Assembly (NCBI GenBank): GCA_021770755.1
Contig: JAETQI010000014.1
Coordinates: forward strand, 27,264 to 91,263
Length of the DNA: 64,000 nt
DNA from: Lachnospiraceae bacterium
GTDB taxonomy: Bacteria > Bacillota > Clostridia > Lachnospirales > Lachnospiraceae
Direction: 5' to 3'
The position numbers and the translations under genes are program-made. Shown here piece after piece: positions 1 through 8,494 of the stretch; positions within the stretch are counted from its first letter, which is position 1; each line of letters opens with the position of its first letter. Below the pieces are notes generated by a model that was not told the origin of the DNA, ran no database searches, and saw nothing but the letters and a program-made list of their open reading frames with translations.

Positions 1-137
1 GGCGCCGGAGAGAATGTAAAAATATTAATAATTAGATAGGCAAAAATTTATATAAATTTTACAAAATTAAGTCTGACATACCGAAAATGTAGCAAGACTT
101 GTGTACGCATGGCAAACTTTATGTTAAAATATTGAGT

Positions 138-155
138 GTGTTAATAGATTAACAA
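138..155. promoter_or_regulatory. Putative Rex-type operator upstream of the hydrogenase-like chemoreceptor
   Basis: The 18 bases GTGTTAATAGATTAACAA match the known Rex consensus TTGTTAA-N4-TTAACAA at all positions except the first. The palindrome TGTTAA/TTAACA is perfect. Rex is the NADH/NAD+-responsive repressor of fermentative and hydrogenase genes in Firmicutes. The site ends 25 bases before the chosen start codon, where a repressor would block initiation. No strong sigma-A promoter is evident in the first 137 bases, so the TSS is not fixed. Confidence 0.7.
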
Positions 156-180
156 ACTAACAAGAGAGGATGTGTACACA

Positions 181-2136
181 ATGTACGGGAATCAGAGGGG
201 ATTGGTTTTTACAAATGACAAATGTATCGGATGTAACAAATGCATCTCAGTCTGTCCGGTGATTGTTGCGAACCGGGCTGTCAAGACGGAAGCGGGACTT
301 CAGCGGATCGAGGTGGACGGTGACAAGTGTATCGCGTGCGGCGCCTGTTTCGATGCGTGTGAACACAATGCGAGGGAATTTGTGGATGACACAGAAGTCT
401 TCTTCGAAGCGCTCTCAAAGGGTGAAAAAATATCGGTTCTGTGGGCGCCGGCATTTGCGGCGAACTATCCGAATGAATACCGGCAGATACTCGGCGGTTT
501 GAAGAAGCTTGGCGTAAACCGGATCATAAGCGTGAGCTTCGGGGCGGATATCACGACATGGGGATATATCAGATACATCACGGAACATAATTTTCAGGGA
601 GGGATCTCCCAGCCGTGTCCGGCGATCGTCAACTATATCGAACGGTACATACCAGAGCTCATACCAAAGCTCGTACCGATACAGAGTCCGCTCATGTGTG
701 CGGCTGTCTATGCGAAAAAATATCTGAACATCACGGATAAACTCGCTTTTATCAGTCCATGCATCGCTAAGAAGGACGAGATCAGCGATCCGAATAACAA
801 GGGTTATGTGAGCTATAATGTGACGTTTGACCACCTGGCAAAATATGCAAAACAGCACAATATCAAGGCGGAACCGGCGCCGAATGAGATCGAGTACGGT
901 CTGGGATCGATCTATCCCATGCCGGGGGGACTCAAGGAAAATGTATACTGGTTCTGCGGCGAGGAGGTGTTCATACGCCAGATCGAGGGAGAAAAGCACG
1001 CATATGATTTCCTGGAGGATTATAAGGAGCGGGTTCTTGGCGGCAGGCGCCTTCCGTTCATGGTCGACGCACTCAACTGTGCGCAGGGCTGCATTTACGG
1101 GACAGGCGTGGAGGAGGAAAAGACCAGGACAGATGATATTCTCTATGAGCTTCAGGCGATCAAGGAGGCGAGCAAGTCCAACCGAAGGAGCAGCGCATGG
1201 GCGAGGAAAGCGACGCCGGCACAGCGGCTCAAAAGCCTCAACAGGCAGTTTGCGCGCCTTGACATCAGGGATTTTATGCGCGAATACACCGATAAGTCCA
1301 GCGGAAATGAGATACGCAAGCCAAGCCTTGCCGAACTCAATGACATTTTTATGGATATGAACAAGACAAATACCGTGCAGCAGCATATCAACTGCAGTGC
1401 CTGCGGATATGATACCTGTACGGAGATGGCGACTGCTATATTCAATGGCTGCAACAACAAGGACAGTTGTGTCCATTACATCAAAAATGTGGCGGAGCAG
1501 GAGAAAGAGCACATACAGGAGATCTCCTTCGAGGTCGAGGCCAAGAATGAGGAGATGGCTAAGAAGAACGAGACGATCAGCGAGATGGTTTCGGAGGCGA
1601 ACGGTGAGTTTACGACATTGAACGCGTCCATCGACGAGATGATCGACGGCAATAACAACAATGCGGAAGAGAGCACCAACATCAGCATGGCAATGGTGAA
1701 TGTGGTCGATTTCTGCGATGAGATGAAGAAGTCCTTTGGCGAGATCCATGAGCTGCTGGAGCAGTTGGGCGGAAACAATGAGAATATCACAAAGGTGGCG
1801 GCAAAGACAAACCTGCTGTCGCTCAACGCGTCCATCGAGGCGGCAAGAGCCGGGGAGGTCGGAAAAGGTTTTGCGGTAGTGGCGCAGGAGATCAAGACGC
1901 TGAGCGATGTCAGCAGGGGCGCTGCCGACGACAGCAGCAAGAATAAGGATCAGATCGTGGCGGCGATGACGAAGCTGATGGAGAGCTCGGAAAGTTTGAT
2001 GAAAGTAGTTGACAATGTGAATGAGCGGATCTCGAACCTGGCGGCGAGCACGGAGGAGATCGCAGCGTCCGCTACGATGATCGGACAGGTCGCGTCCGAG
2101 CTTCACAGCAAATTTGACAGGATCAGCGCGCTCTGA
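181..2136 (+). CDS. Soluble [FeFe]-hydrogenase-like / methyl-accepting chemotaxis fusion protein
   Basis: A 651-residue cytosolic protein with no membrane segment. Residues 15-60 hold two ferredoxin-type [4Fe-4S] motifs ([13 protein letters not shown]50, C53, C56, C60). Residues about 80-320 resemble the H-cluster domain of [FeFe] hydrogenases: PCP around C146, SPCIAKKDE with C194, and NCAQGC with C300 and C304, giving all four expected cluster ligands. The first Cys of the usual TSCCP motif, which serves proton transfer in catalytic enzymes, is Pro here. A further four-Cys Fe-S motif (CSACGYDTC...C...C) lies near residue 405-430, followed by coiled coil and a chemoreceptor signalling tip ([15 protein letters not shown]). 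Such proteins are thought to sense H2 or redox state. The start is ATG 181, 10 bases after AGAGAGGA; an in-frame GTG at 172 sits too close to it. Signalling output through CheW is inferred. Confidence 0.85.
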   Translation: MYGNQRGLVFTNDKCIGCNKCISVCPVIVANRAVKTEAGLQRIEVDGDKCIACGACFDACEHNAREFVDDTEVFFEALSKGEKISVLWAPAFAANYPNEYRQILGGLKKLGVNRIISVSFGADITTWGYIRYITEHNFQGGISQPCPAIVNYIERYIPELIPKLVPIQSPLMCAAVYAKKYLNITDKLAFISPCIAKKDEISDPNNKGYVSYNVTFDHLAKYAKQHNIKAEPAPNEIEYGLGSIYPMPGGLKENVYWFCGEEVFIRQIEGEKHAYDFLEDYKERVLGGRRLPFMVDALNCAQGCIYGTGVEEEKTRTDDILYELQAIKEASKSNRRSSAWARKATPAQRLKSLNRQFARLDIRDFMREYTDKSSGNEIRKPSLAELNDIFMDMNKTNTVQQHINCSACGYDTCTEMATAIFNGCNNKDSCVHYIKNVAEQEKEHIQEISFEVEAKNEEMAKKNETISEMVSEANGEFTTLNASIDEMIDGNNNNAEESTNISMAMVNVVDFCDEMKKSFGEIHELLEQLGGNNENITKVAAKTNLLSLNASIEAARAGEVGKGFAVVAQEIKTLSDVSRGAADDSSKNKDQIVAAMTKLMESSESLMKVVDNVNERISNLAASTEEIAASATMIGQVASELHSKFDRISAL

Positions 2137-2166
2137 GGATCAGGGAACAACGAAGGGCCTGCAGAC

Positions 2167-2213
2167 AAAAGGTGTAAAGTCTTCTTGATATTCAGAGGCT
2201 GTACACCTTTTTT
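2167..2213 (+). terminator. Rho-independent terminator after the hydrogenase-like chemoreceptor
   Basis: Arms AAAAGGTGTA (2167-2176) and TACACCTTTT, followed by a T-run to 2213. The loop is long, about 25 bases. It lies 30 bases after the stop codon. Confidence 0.7.
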
Positions 2214-2257
2214 GCATACGGGCGTCCAGAGGAAAATGTCAGCATACGCCGGGCTCG
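2214..2257. repeat. Dispersed intergenic repeat, copy A
   Basis: Begins GCATACGGGCGTCCAGAGGA and continues with GTCAGCATACGC. It is clearly related to copies at 11693, 31540 and 52513, all in the same orientation. This copy lacks the terminal CGGGCAGGGGAA hairpin, keeping only a GGGCTCG remnant. Confidence 0.55.
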
Positions 2258-2263
2258 TGATAT

Positions 2264-2292
2264 TTGACATAAAATACATGTATGCGTATAAT
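2264..2292 (+). promoter_or_regulatory. Consensus sigma-A promoter for the hybrid kinase operon
   Basis: TTGACA (2264-2269), 17-base spacer, TATAAT (2287-2292): a perfect consensus promoter. The predicted TSS near 2299 leaves a leader of about 57 bases before the start codon at 2356. Confidence 0.85.
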
Positions 2293-2355
2293 AATCATGT
2301 AATGAAATATTTGGGTATTCACAGTTTCTGGACAGAACGGAGATCAGAATAAGAA

Positions 2356-4926
2356 ATGAAGAAAAAACAACAGCAAAAAGCAGACAAAGGGATCCCGCTG
2401 CTGCTTTCCATCATAATTCTTTTTTGCATATTGGGGGCTATCGTGTTCTCTGTCGCCCGGAAGATATCGACAGAGATGGAGGCGTCGGCGATCCAGAACC
2501 TTAGTGAGAGTCTTGATCTGATCGAGAGTACGATCGAGGCAGTGCTCAACAAGGAAGCTGAGTTTCAGCAGTTGATCGCGCATGAGATCGCGCTGGCGCC
2601 GGAGCCTATGGAATATATCCAGACCTATCAGGATAACCCGACAATGGTTAAGATCTCGCTGATCTGTGCGGGAGAGACTGTGGGCGTGTCCAATACAGGG
2701 GAGATCTTTTCGGAGGAAGGACTGGACTTCTCGGCAGGAGGGACTGTGGGCGGGCTGGCGGTTTCCGAGTCGTATGTGAATTTTATGGGAACATGGGCGT
2801 ATACGATGAAGTGCCCTGTTGAGCGCGACGGGGAGGAGATCGCCTCCCTCTATATCGAGTATGTGTATGATTCGCTGGACCGATCGCTTCCCAACGGATT
2901 TTACAACAAGCGGGCGATGCTGTACATCATGGACGCGCACAGTGAGCGGCTGGTGCTGAAACCAAAGGGAATGGGGGAGCGCAGTGCGGGGCATCTGAAT
3001 CTGGAGGATTTTTTCCGGGCAAACGATATCACGGACGAGGAGCTTCTGGAAGACGTCATTGTGAATGTCAGGAGCGGAAAAAACATCATGTTCAACCATG
3101 ATATCCGCGAAAAGGACTCTCTTATCTATATGTGGGCAGTGAATGACGGCACGCTGTACCTGATCGGTTATGTGCCGGTCGAGGCGATCCAGCAGGAAGG
3201 GAATTCGGTGAACCAGAATATCCTGATCGTTGTTGTGGCGATGCTGGCAGCATTTTTCCTGTGCTGTGTGATCTATTTCCTGAACCAGAGGCAGCAGAAC
3301 AAGATCAGGGAGGAGCGGGAGAGGGAGCGGGAATTGTACAACAAGCAGTTGGCGGAGGCGCTGCAGGCAGCACAGATCGCGAGCAATTCCAAGACCATGT
3401 TTTTGTCGAACATGTCCCACGATATCCGCACGCCGATGAATGCGGTGATCGGTTTCACGACGCTGCTTGCCAAGGACGCGGACAATCCGGAAAAGGTGCG
3501 TGCGTACACAAAGAAGATCATGGCGTCTGGACAGCATCTGCTCAGTCTGATCAACGATATTCTGGATGTCTCCAAGATCGAGAGCGGAAAGGTTGTACTG
3601 TCGGTCGAGGAGTTTACACTGAACGACCTGGTGTCCTCTGTGGATGCGATCATACGTCCGATGGCGGCGGCAAAACAGCAGAGATTTCATGTGGAGGTGA
3701 CCAATGTAGTCCACGAGTATCTGCTTGGCGATGAGACAAGGATCAACCAGATCCTGATCAACCTTCTATCCAACGCGGTAAAATATACGCAGGAGGGCGG
3801 AAATATCTGGTTTCGCATCATTGGCGGGAAGCAGCGCAGTCCCCAGTTTGAGCGGATCCGCATCGAGGTGCAGGACGACGGATATGGAATGACGCCGGAG
3901 TACCTCAAAGTGTTGTTCGACGCGTTTACAAGGGCGGAGAACAGCATGACGAACAAAGTACAGGGCACAGGACTGGGCATGGCGATCACAAAGAATATCG
4001 TGGAGCTGATGGGCGGGACGATCGACGTGTCGAGCGAGGTGAACAAAGGAACACTGTTTCGCGTCGAACTGGAGTTGCGCATACCGGAGGGGCACGCATA
4101 CAAGAGATTCTGGGAGGAAAACGGAATTTCACGGATCCTGGCTGTGGATGGGGAGCAGGCGGTCTGTGAGAACATTCGGATGCTGATGAAGGATTCCGGT
4201 GTCGTGACAGATACAGTCCCCACGGCCGGGCAGGCGGTACGGCTGCTGCAGCGCGGGGCAGAGGCGTGTTACCAGCTACTGCTGGTTGACTGGAGCATTG
4301 TTGAGACGGAGGGGATCTCCCCGGTAAAGGAATTGTGGGAACTGCTGCCCGACACGGCGATGCTGCTGTTCCTGGCGGATTACGATGCAGAGGGCATGGA
4401 TGAGGCGCTTAAGCTTAAGAACACAGGCGTGCTCGCCAAACCGTTTTTTGTGACTGCGTTTCAGGAGAAGATTCTGGAGATGAGGGCAGCCCAGGGCGGG
4501 GCGGACATGGCAGGTGTGGCAGATGCTGACAGCCTGGAGGGACTGCATTTCCTGGCGGCGGAGGACAATGAGATCAATGCCGAGATATTGAGGGAGATCC
4601 TGTCGATCGAGGGAGCGGAATGTGAGATCGTCGGGAACGGACAGTTGGCGGTGGAGCGCTTTGAGCACGCTGCACAGGGCGAATTTGACGCTATTTTGAT
4701 GGATGTGCAGATGCCGGTCATGAACGGCTATGATGCGACGAGGGCGATCAGGTCACTGGCGCGCGCAGACGCCGGCACGATACCGATCATCGCCATGACA
4801 GCAAATGCGTTTGCGGAGGATGAGAAGGAGGCTCTGGACGCCGGTATGGATGTCCATCTGGCAAAACCGATCGACGTGGAGCTGTTAAAGAAAGTGATAA
4901 CGCAATATATTTTTAGAAGGGAATAG
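2356..4926 (+). CDS. Membrane hybrid sensor histidine kinase with two receiver domains
   Basis: An 856-residue hybrid kinase. A membrane helix at about 13-35 and another at about 288-310 flank an extracellular sensor region of roughly 250 residues. The HisKA domain carries the phospho-acceptor H355 in SHDIRTPMNAV. The ATPase domain has the N box (LINLLSNAVKY), G1 (DDGYGM) and G2 (GTGLGMAITKN). Two receivers follow. The first is poorly conserved, starting ILAVDGEQAV, with a candidate D645 in LLLVDWS. The second (about 730-855) is canonical, with EDNE, D783 in ILMDVQMPVMNG and the switch Lys in AKPID. A solute-binding lipoprotein starts 8 bases downstream, so the kinase may sense the ligand-loaded binding protein; that link is inferred from position. 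No DNA-binding response regulator is adjacent, so the output is unknown. Confidence 0.9.
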   Translation: MKKKQQQKADKGIPLLLSIIILFCILGAIVFSVARKISTEMEASAIQNLSESLDLIESTIEAVLNKEAEFQQLIAHEIALAPEPMEYIQTYQDNPTMVKISLICAGETVGVSNTGEIFSEEGLDFSAGGTVGGLAVSESYVNFMGTWAYTMKCPVERDGEEIASLYIEYVYDSLDRSLPNGFYNKRAMLYIMDAHSERLVLKPKGMGERSAGHLNLEDFFRANDITDEELLEDVIVNVRSGKNIMFNHDIREKDSLIYMWAVNDGTLYLIGYVPVEAIQQEGNSVNQNILIVVVAMLAAFFLCCVIYFLNQRQQNKIREERERERELYNKQLAEALQAAQIASNSKTMFLSNMSHDIRTPMNAVIGFTTLLAKDADNPEKVRAYTKKIMASGQHLLSLINDILDVSKIESGKVVLSVEEFTLNDLVSSVDAIIRPMAAAKQQRFHVEVTNVVHEYLLGDETRINQILINLLSNAVKYTQEGGNIWFRIIGGKQRSPQFERIRIEVQDDGYGMTPEYLKVLFDAFTRAENSMTNKVQGTGLGMAITKNIVELMGGTIDVSSEVNKGTLFRVELELRIPEGHAYKRFWEENGISRILAVDGEQAVCENIRMLMKDSGVVTDTVPTAGQAVRLLQRGAEACYQLLLVDWSIVETEGISPVKELWELLPDTAMLLFLADYDAEGMDEALKLKNTGVLAKPFFVTAFQEKILEMRAAQGGADMAGVADADSLEGLHFLAAEDNEINAEILREILSIEGAECEIVGNGQLAVERFEHAAQGEFDAILMDVQMPVMNGYDATRAIRSLARADAGTIPIIAMTANAFAEDEKEALDAGMDVHLAKPIDVELLKKVITQYIFRRE

Positions 4927-4934
4927 AATAAAGT

Positions 4935-6233
4935 ATGCGAAAACAGATCAGAAAGCTGGCATCGCTCTGCATGGCAGGAGCGGTACTGCTGGCACTCACC
5001 GCATGCGGCGGGACAGACGACAGGCTGACTACGTTTGAGAGGGAGCAGGAGCGGACAGTGACCTTGTTCAGTCCGATGGAGAAGACGAGGCCGGGAGCGG
5101 ACAATGTGGCGAGAAGCGCGTCGGAGAAGACTGTCACCATGGCAGAGGAAAAACTCGGTGTGACAGTGGCTTACATTACTTACACAGCGGAGGATTATCA
5201 AGATAAGACATATGATGATGTGGCACTCGAGAGGGCGCGCAGCGACATGGATGATCTGTATCTGCTGAATCCCGATACGGTTCAGACCCTGGCGGCTGAG
5301 GGCAGGCTGATGGATCTGTCAGGACTGGACAGCGCAAAGAATCTGCGCGATGTGGTAAAGGCTGCGAATGTGGTGGACGGAAAGCTGGTGGCGATACCGC
5401 AGGAGGTCGTGGCATACGGGCTGTTTGTCAACAAGGATATGTTTGACCAGTATCAGCTCGAGCTGCCAGAGACACCGGAGGATTTCCTCGAATGCTGCAG
5501 AGTGTTCAAGGAGAACGGGATCGAGACGCCGGTCGGCGCAAACCGCTGGTGGCTGGAGACATTTGTGCTCGCGCAGGCGTATGCGGACCTGTACAATGGA
5601 GGAAATACGGAGGCGGAGATCGCGGCGCTCAACAGCGGGGAGAAAAAATACAGCGATTACATGCGTCCTGGTTTTGAGTTTCTGCAGGAACTGATCGATC
5701 AGGGGTACATTGATGCCCAAAAAGCGTATGTGAGCGAGGCGATCGAGGGAGAAGGAGCGGATTTTCTGGCGCAGAAGACGCCGATCGTCATGGCGTACTG
5801 GGGCGCTGCAAACACAGAGACTGCCTATGGAGATCCGGATTTCAATATGCTGGTCATCGGGTTTCCGAGCAGCCGCGGACAGATGCCGGTCATGCCGATG
5901 ACAGGGATCGCTGTCGGCATCAATGCGGAGCATGCGCAGGACGCGATGCAGGTTTTGGATATCATGACTTCCGACGAGGCGCTTGAGGTGTACACGGAGA
6001 CCAACAAGGTCATCTCACCTTCAAAAAATATTGAGGTGGACTGTATCCCGGCATTAAAGCCGCTCAATGACAGGATCAACGAAAACGTGTTTGTGCTGGG
6101 CTCCAACGCGTCGATGAAGGTCGAGCAGTGGGGAAACACCTGTATCATTGTGCGCAAACTGCTTGGCGGTGCGACGGTCGACGAGTGCATGGCAGCATTT
6201 GACGAGCTTCAGGAGGCGTCCTTAAAAGAGTGA
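4935..6233 (+). CDS. Extracellular solute-binding lipoprotein (family 1 type)
   Basis: A 432-residue protein with a lipoprotein signal: basic start MRKQIRK, hydrophobic core, lipobox LTAC with C24 as the lipidated residue. The rest has the character of ABC-transporter sugar-binding proteins of family 1, for example LYLLNPDTV near the N-terminus, an AIPQEVVAYGLFVNKDMF segment, and a late segment in which an aromatic and Gly-rich region precedes repeated helices. No permease or ATPase gene is next to it. It begins 8 bases after the hybrid kinase stop and probably depends on the SD AGAAGGGA inside the kinase end, so the two are likely co-expressed. This arrangement suggests a periplasmic-type co-sensor for the kinase rather than a transporter part. 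The ligand cannot be read from the sequence. Confidence 0.8.
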   Translation: MRKQIRKLASLCMAGAVLLALTACGGTDDRLTTFEREQERTVTLFSPMEKTRPGADNVARSASEKTVTMAEEKLGVTVAYITYTAEDYQDKTYDDVALERARSDMDDLYLLNPDTVQTLAAEGRLMDLSGLDSAKNLRDVVKAANVVDGKLVAIPQEVVAYGLFVNKDMFDQYQLELPETPEDFLECCRVFKENGIETPVGANRWWLETFVLAQAYADLYNGGNTEAEIAALNSGEKKYSDYMRPGFEFLQELIDQGYIDAQKAYVSEAIEGEGADFLAQKTPIVMAYWGAANTETAYGDPDFNMLVIGFPSSRGQMPVMPMTGIAVGINAEHAQDAMQVLDIMTSDEALEVYTETNKVISPSKNIEVDCIPALKPLNDRINENVFVLGSNASMKVEQWGNTCIIVRKLLGGATVDECMAAFDELQEASLKE

Positions 6234-6254
6234 TGCTGCCAGTCGGATGCGGGC

Positions 6255-6283
6255 TTTACTTTCACGGCGATAAAGTGTATAAT
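6255..6283 (+). promoter_or_regulatory. Sigma-A promoter for trpB
   Basis: TTTACT (6255-6260), 17-base spacer, TATAAT (6278-6283), giving a leader of about 38 bases before the trpB start at 6328. Confidence 0.75.
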
Positions 6284-6327
6284 CATATGGAATGCATAAA
6301 ATAAATCAAGGAAAGCGAGAAAATATC

Positions 6328-7698
6328 ATGAGCGAAAAAATACCATACAAAATCTATCTGGAAGAGAGCGAGATGCCCAGGCAGTGGTACAATGTGAGGG
6401 CAGATATGAAAAATAAACCCGCACCGATCTTAAATCCGGCGACGATGAAGCCGGTCACGGTGGAGGAACTGTCACCGATCTTCTGCGAGGAGCTGGCAAA
6501 GCAGGAACTGGACGACACGACGCCGTATTTCGACATACCGCAGGAGATCCGCGACTTTTATAAGATGTATCGTCCGTCCCCGCTCACGCGCGCGTACTGT
6601 CTGGAGAAGAAGCTCGACACACCGGCGCATATCTACTACAAATTCGAGGGAAACAACACGTCGGGAAGCCACAAGCTCAACTCGGCGATCGCGCAGGCAT
6701 ACTATGTGAAGGAGCAGGGACTCAAAGGGGTGACTACGGAGACCGGCGCAGGGCAGTGGGGAACCGCATTGTCCATGGCGTGCTCCTATTTTGACCTCGA
6801 CTGCCAGGTGTACATGGTCAAGGTATCCTACGAACAGAAGCCTTTCCGCCGCGAGGTGATGCGGACTTACGGGGCGAAGGTGACGCCGTCGCCATCCATG
6901 CTCACCAACGTCGGCAGAAAGATCAACGAGGAGTTTCCGGGGACATCGGGCAGTCTCGGGTGCGCCATCTCCGAGGCGGTCGAGGCGGCAACGTCACAGG
7001 AAGGATACCGCTATGTGCTGGGGTCCGTGCTGTCGCAGGTGCTGCTGCATCAGACGATCATCGGACTCGAGACAAAGTCTGCCCTGGACAAATACGGGAT
7101 CAAGGCGGACACGATCATAGGCTGCGCAGGCGGCGGTTCCAATCTCGGCGGACTGATCTCTCCGTTTGCCGGCGAGATCTTAAGGGGAGAGGCGGACTAT
7201 GAAATCATCGCGGTGGAGCCGGCTTCCTGCCCAAGCCTCACAAGGGGCGTCTACGCGTATGATTACTGCGATACAGGCAAGATCTGTCCGCTGGCGAAGA
7301 TGTACACGCTCGGGAGCGGTTTTATCCCGTCGGCAAACCACGCGGGCGGGCTGCGCTATCACGGTATGAGCTCGATCGTGTCACAGTTGTATGATGACGG
7401 TATCATAACGGCAAGGAGTGTGGAGCAGACAGAGGTATTCCGTGCAGCGCAGACGTTTGCGCGGGTGGAAGGGATCCTGCCGGCGCCGGAGAGCAGCCAT
7501 GCGATCAAGGTGGCGATCGACGAGGCGCTCCGGTGCAAGGAGACCGGCGAGGAGAAGAATATCGTGTTTGGTCTTACAGGAACAGGATATTTTGACATGG
7601 TCGCATACCAGAAGTTCAATGACGGGGAGATGGCGGACTACATTCCCACGGACGAGGAACTTGCAAAGAGCTTTGCGACACTGCCGAAGGTGGACTGA
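6328..7698 (+). CDS. trpB: TrpB2-type tryptophan synthase beta chain
   Basis: A 456-residue PLP enzyme of fold type II. The PLP Schiff-base Lys is K116 in SGSHKLN, the catalytic Glu is E138 in TETGAGQWG, and the phosphate-binding loop is GCAGGGSNLGG. The N-terminal extension (PRQWYN...PAPILNPATMKPVT) and the length well above 400 residues are typical of TrpB2, which condenses indole with L-serine and works without TrpA. It is alone here, with its own promoter and no other trp gene in the window; this fits a role in indole salvage. I prefer ATG 6328, with AAGGAAAG upstream, over the in-frame ATG 6292, which has no ribosome-binding site. Confidence 0.9.
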   Translation: MSEKIPYKIYLEESEMPRQWYNVRADMKNKPAPILNPATMKPVTVEELSPIFCEELAKQELDDTTPYFDIPQEIRDFYKMYRPSPLTRAYCLEKKLDTPAHIYYKFEGNNTSGSHKLNSAIAQAYYVKEQGLKGVTTETGAGQWGTALSMACSYFDLDCQVYMVKVSYEQKPFRREVMRTYGAKVTPSPSMLTNVGRKINEEFPGTSGSLGCAISEAVEAATSQEGYRYVLGSVLSQVLLHQTIIGLETKSALDKYGIKADTIIGCAGGGSNLGGLISPFAGEILRGEADYEIIAVEPASCPSLTRGVYAYDYCDTGKICPLAKMYTLGSGFIPSANHAGGLRYHGMSSIVSQLYDDGIITARSVEQTEVFRAAQTFARVEGILPAPESSHAIKVAIDEALRCKETGEEKNIVFGLTGTGYFDMVAYQKFNDGEMADYIPTDEELAKSFATLPKVD

Positions 7699-7731
7699 CC
7701 GCCCATGTACATACCCGCGGGCATAAAAAAA

Positions 7732-7805
7732 TAGCGAAGGGGGGATTCGAACCCTCGACACCGCGGGTATGAACCGCGTGCTCTAGCCAACTGAGCTACT
7801 TCGCC
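7732..7805 (-). tRNA. tRNA-Met (anticodon CAT), elongator type
   Basis: Read on the minus strand the 74 bases fold as a cloverleaf. The acceptor arm is GGCGAAG/CTTCGCT, with a G-U first pair as in other Firmicute elongator tRNA-Met. The D arm includes AGCTCAGTTGGCTAGAGC. The anticodon stem is CGCGG/CCGCG around loop TTCATAC, and the T loop is GTTCGAATC. The three G:C pairs diagnostic of initiator tRNA are absent. tRNA-Ile2, whose CAT is modified to lysidine, is a less likely alternative. CCA is not encoded. A T-run follows directly and may end transcription. Confidence 0.93.
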
Positions 7806-7821
7806 GTAAAGATCTGGTAAC

Positions 7822-7851
7822 CGGGCAGGGAAGCGTTATTTTCCCTGCCCG
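7822..7851. repeat. CGGGCAGGGAA hairpin in the tRNA-Met leader
   Basis: Perfect 11-bp inverted repeat: CGGGCAGGGAA (7822-7832), loop GCGTTATT, TTCCCTGCCCG. It matches hairpins at 31588 and 41498. On the minus strand it lies between the tRNA promoter and the tRNA 5' end, so it would be in the pre-tRNA leader. Confidence 0.75.
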
Positions 7852-7870
7852 TGTGCATAATATCTTCTTT

Positions 7871-7899
7871 AGAATACTAATTTTTGTTCAAAATGTCAA
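7871..7899 (-). promoter_or_regulatory. Sigma-A promoter for tRNA-Met
   Basis: On the minus strand: TTGACA (7899-7894), 17-base spacer, TATTCT (7876-7871). The TSS near 7864 gives a leader of about 58 bases containing the hairpin at 7822-7851. Confidence 0.8.
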
Positions 7900-8007
7900 T
7901 ACTTTTTGTGAAAGTCTTTTATGTTCTTTTTTCATATAAGTCTTTTTTATATTTCCACAATATGGTAAACTTACGGTAGTGTTAATGATAGAAGGGAATT
8001 TGTCGAA

Positions 8008-8463
8008 ATGAAAGTGATCGTGCATGACCTGCAGGAAAAGTTGTGGCAGGAGCTTGGGATGAAGCTCCAGGACCAGGATATTGTCATCAGCGGGGACGCG
8101 GACAGTGGCGGCAGGGATATCGGAGGACTGATGGGGAAATGTTCCCAACTGGTGCTGATCAGCCGCTGCGTCTACGGGGGATTCAGCCCGTTTGTCCAGG
8201 GAGTGCTGGAAAAGTACAAAAAGCATTTCGGACCGCTTCTGGAGCTGCGGCATGGGCAGACGCACTACGCGGTGAACAGTGCGAACAAAAATACATTTGG
8301 CATGGTGTGCTGTTTTTACGGGGACAATATCACACCGCGGGAGGAGCAGTCAGCGCGGATCCTGTCCGTGTCGGATGGCATATCCCTGCAGGCGCGGGGT
8401 GTCAGGATCGCTTTTTATGATACGGTGGACAAGATCAGACAGCTCAATGGTATCATCGTGTGA
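8008..8463 (+). CDS. Flavodoxin-fold protein, first of a pair
   Basis: A 151-residue protein I cannot assign to a named enzyme. Alternating hydrophobic strands and the segment SRCVYGGFSPFVQGVLEKY resemble the FMN-binding region of flavodoxin-like NADPH-dependent FMN reductases (compare the SPVYxGxxSxxLKxFLDR pattern). The N-terminal phosphate loop of true flavodoxins is not recognisable, so FMN binding is uncertain. The start at 8008 follows GAAGGGAA with a 12-base gap. A second protein of the same apparent fold starts 31 bases downstream with a strong ribosome-binding site, suggesting a two-gene operon and perhaps a heteromer. The 144 bases upstream are AT-rich, and I see no convincing consensus promoter in them. 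Confidence 0.6.
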   Translation: MKVIVHDLQEKLWQELGMKLQDQDIVISGDADSGGRDIGGLMGKCSQLVLISRCVYGGFSPFVQGVLEKYKKHFGPLLELRHGQTHYAVNSANKNTFGMVCCFYGDNITPREEQSARILSVSDGISLQARGVRIAFYDTVDKIRQLNGIIV

Positions 8464-8494
8464 GATACCGGGCGGATTTGGGAGGAGAGTCGGA

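Noticed and set aside
415..2106. Long antisense open frame of about 560 codons opposite the hydrogenase-like gene
   Set aside because: The composition is rich in Arg, His, Leu and Cys without any family motif, as expected from reading the complement of a GC-rich gene. No ribosome-binding site or promoter.
2344..3714. Antisense open frame of 456 codons opposite the hybrid kinase
   Set aside because: Shadow of a real gene; low-complexity His/Arg-rich translation and no start signal.
7701..7726. GCCC...GGGC inverted repeat near the trpB stop as a terminator
   Set aside because: Followed by A residues on the plus strand, not T; the structure is weak and overlaps the repeat-like text of the tRNA tail.
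8001..8007. TGTCGAA, a possible 0A box
   Set aside because: It touches the start codon of the flavodoxin-like gene, overlaps the ribosome-binding spacer and occurs as a single core. A chance match is likely, despite the Spo0A-like gene nearby.
8279..8494. In-frame upstream extension of the second flavodoxin-like gene
   Set aside because: Overlaps the first gene out of frame and lacks a ribosome-binding site; GGAGGAGA at 8481 sets ATG 8495.
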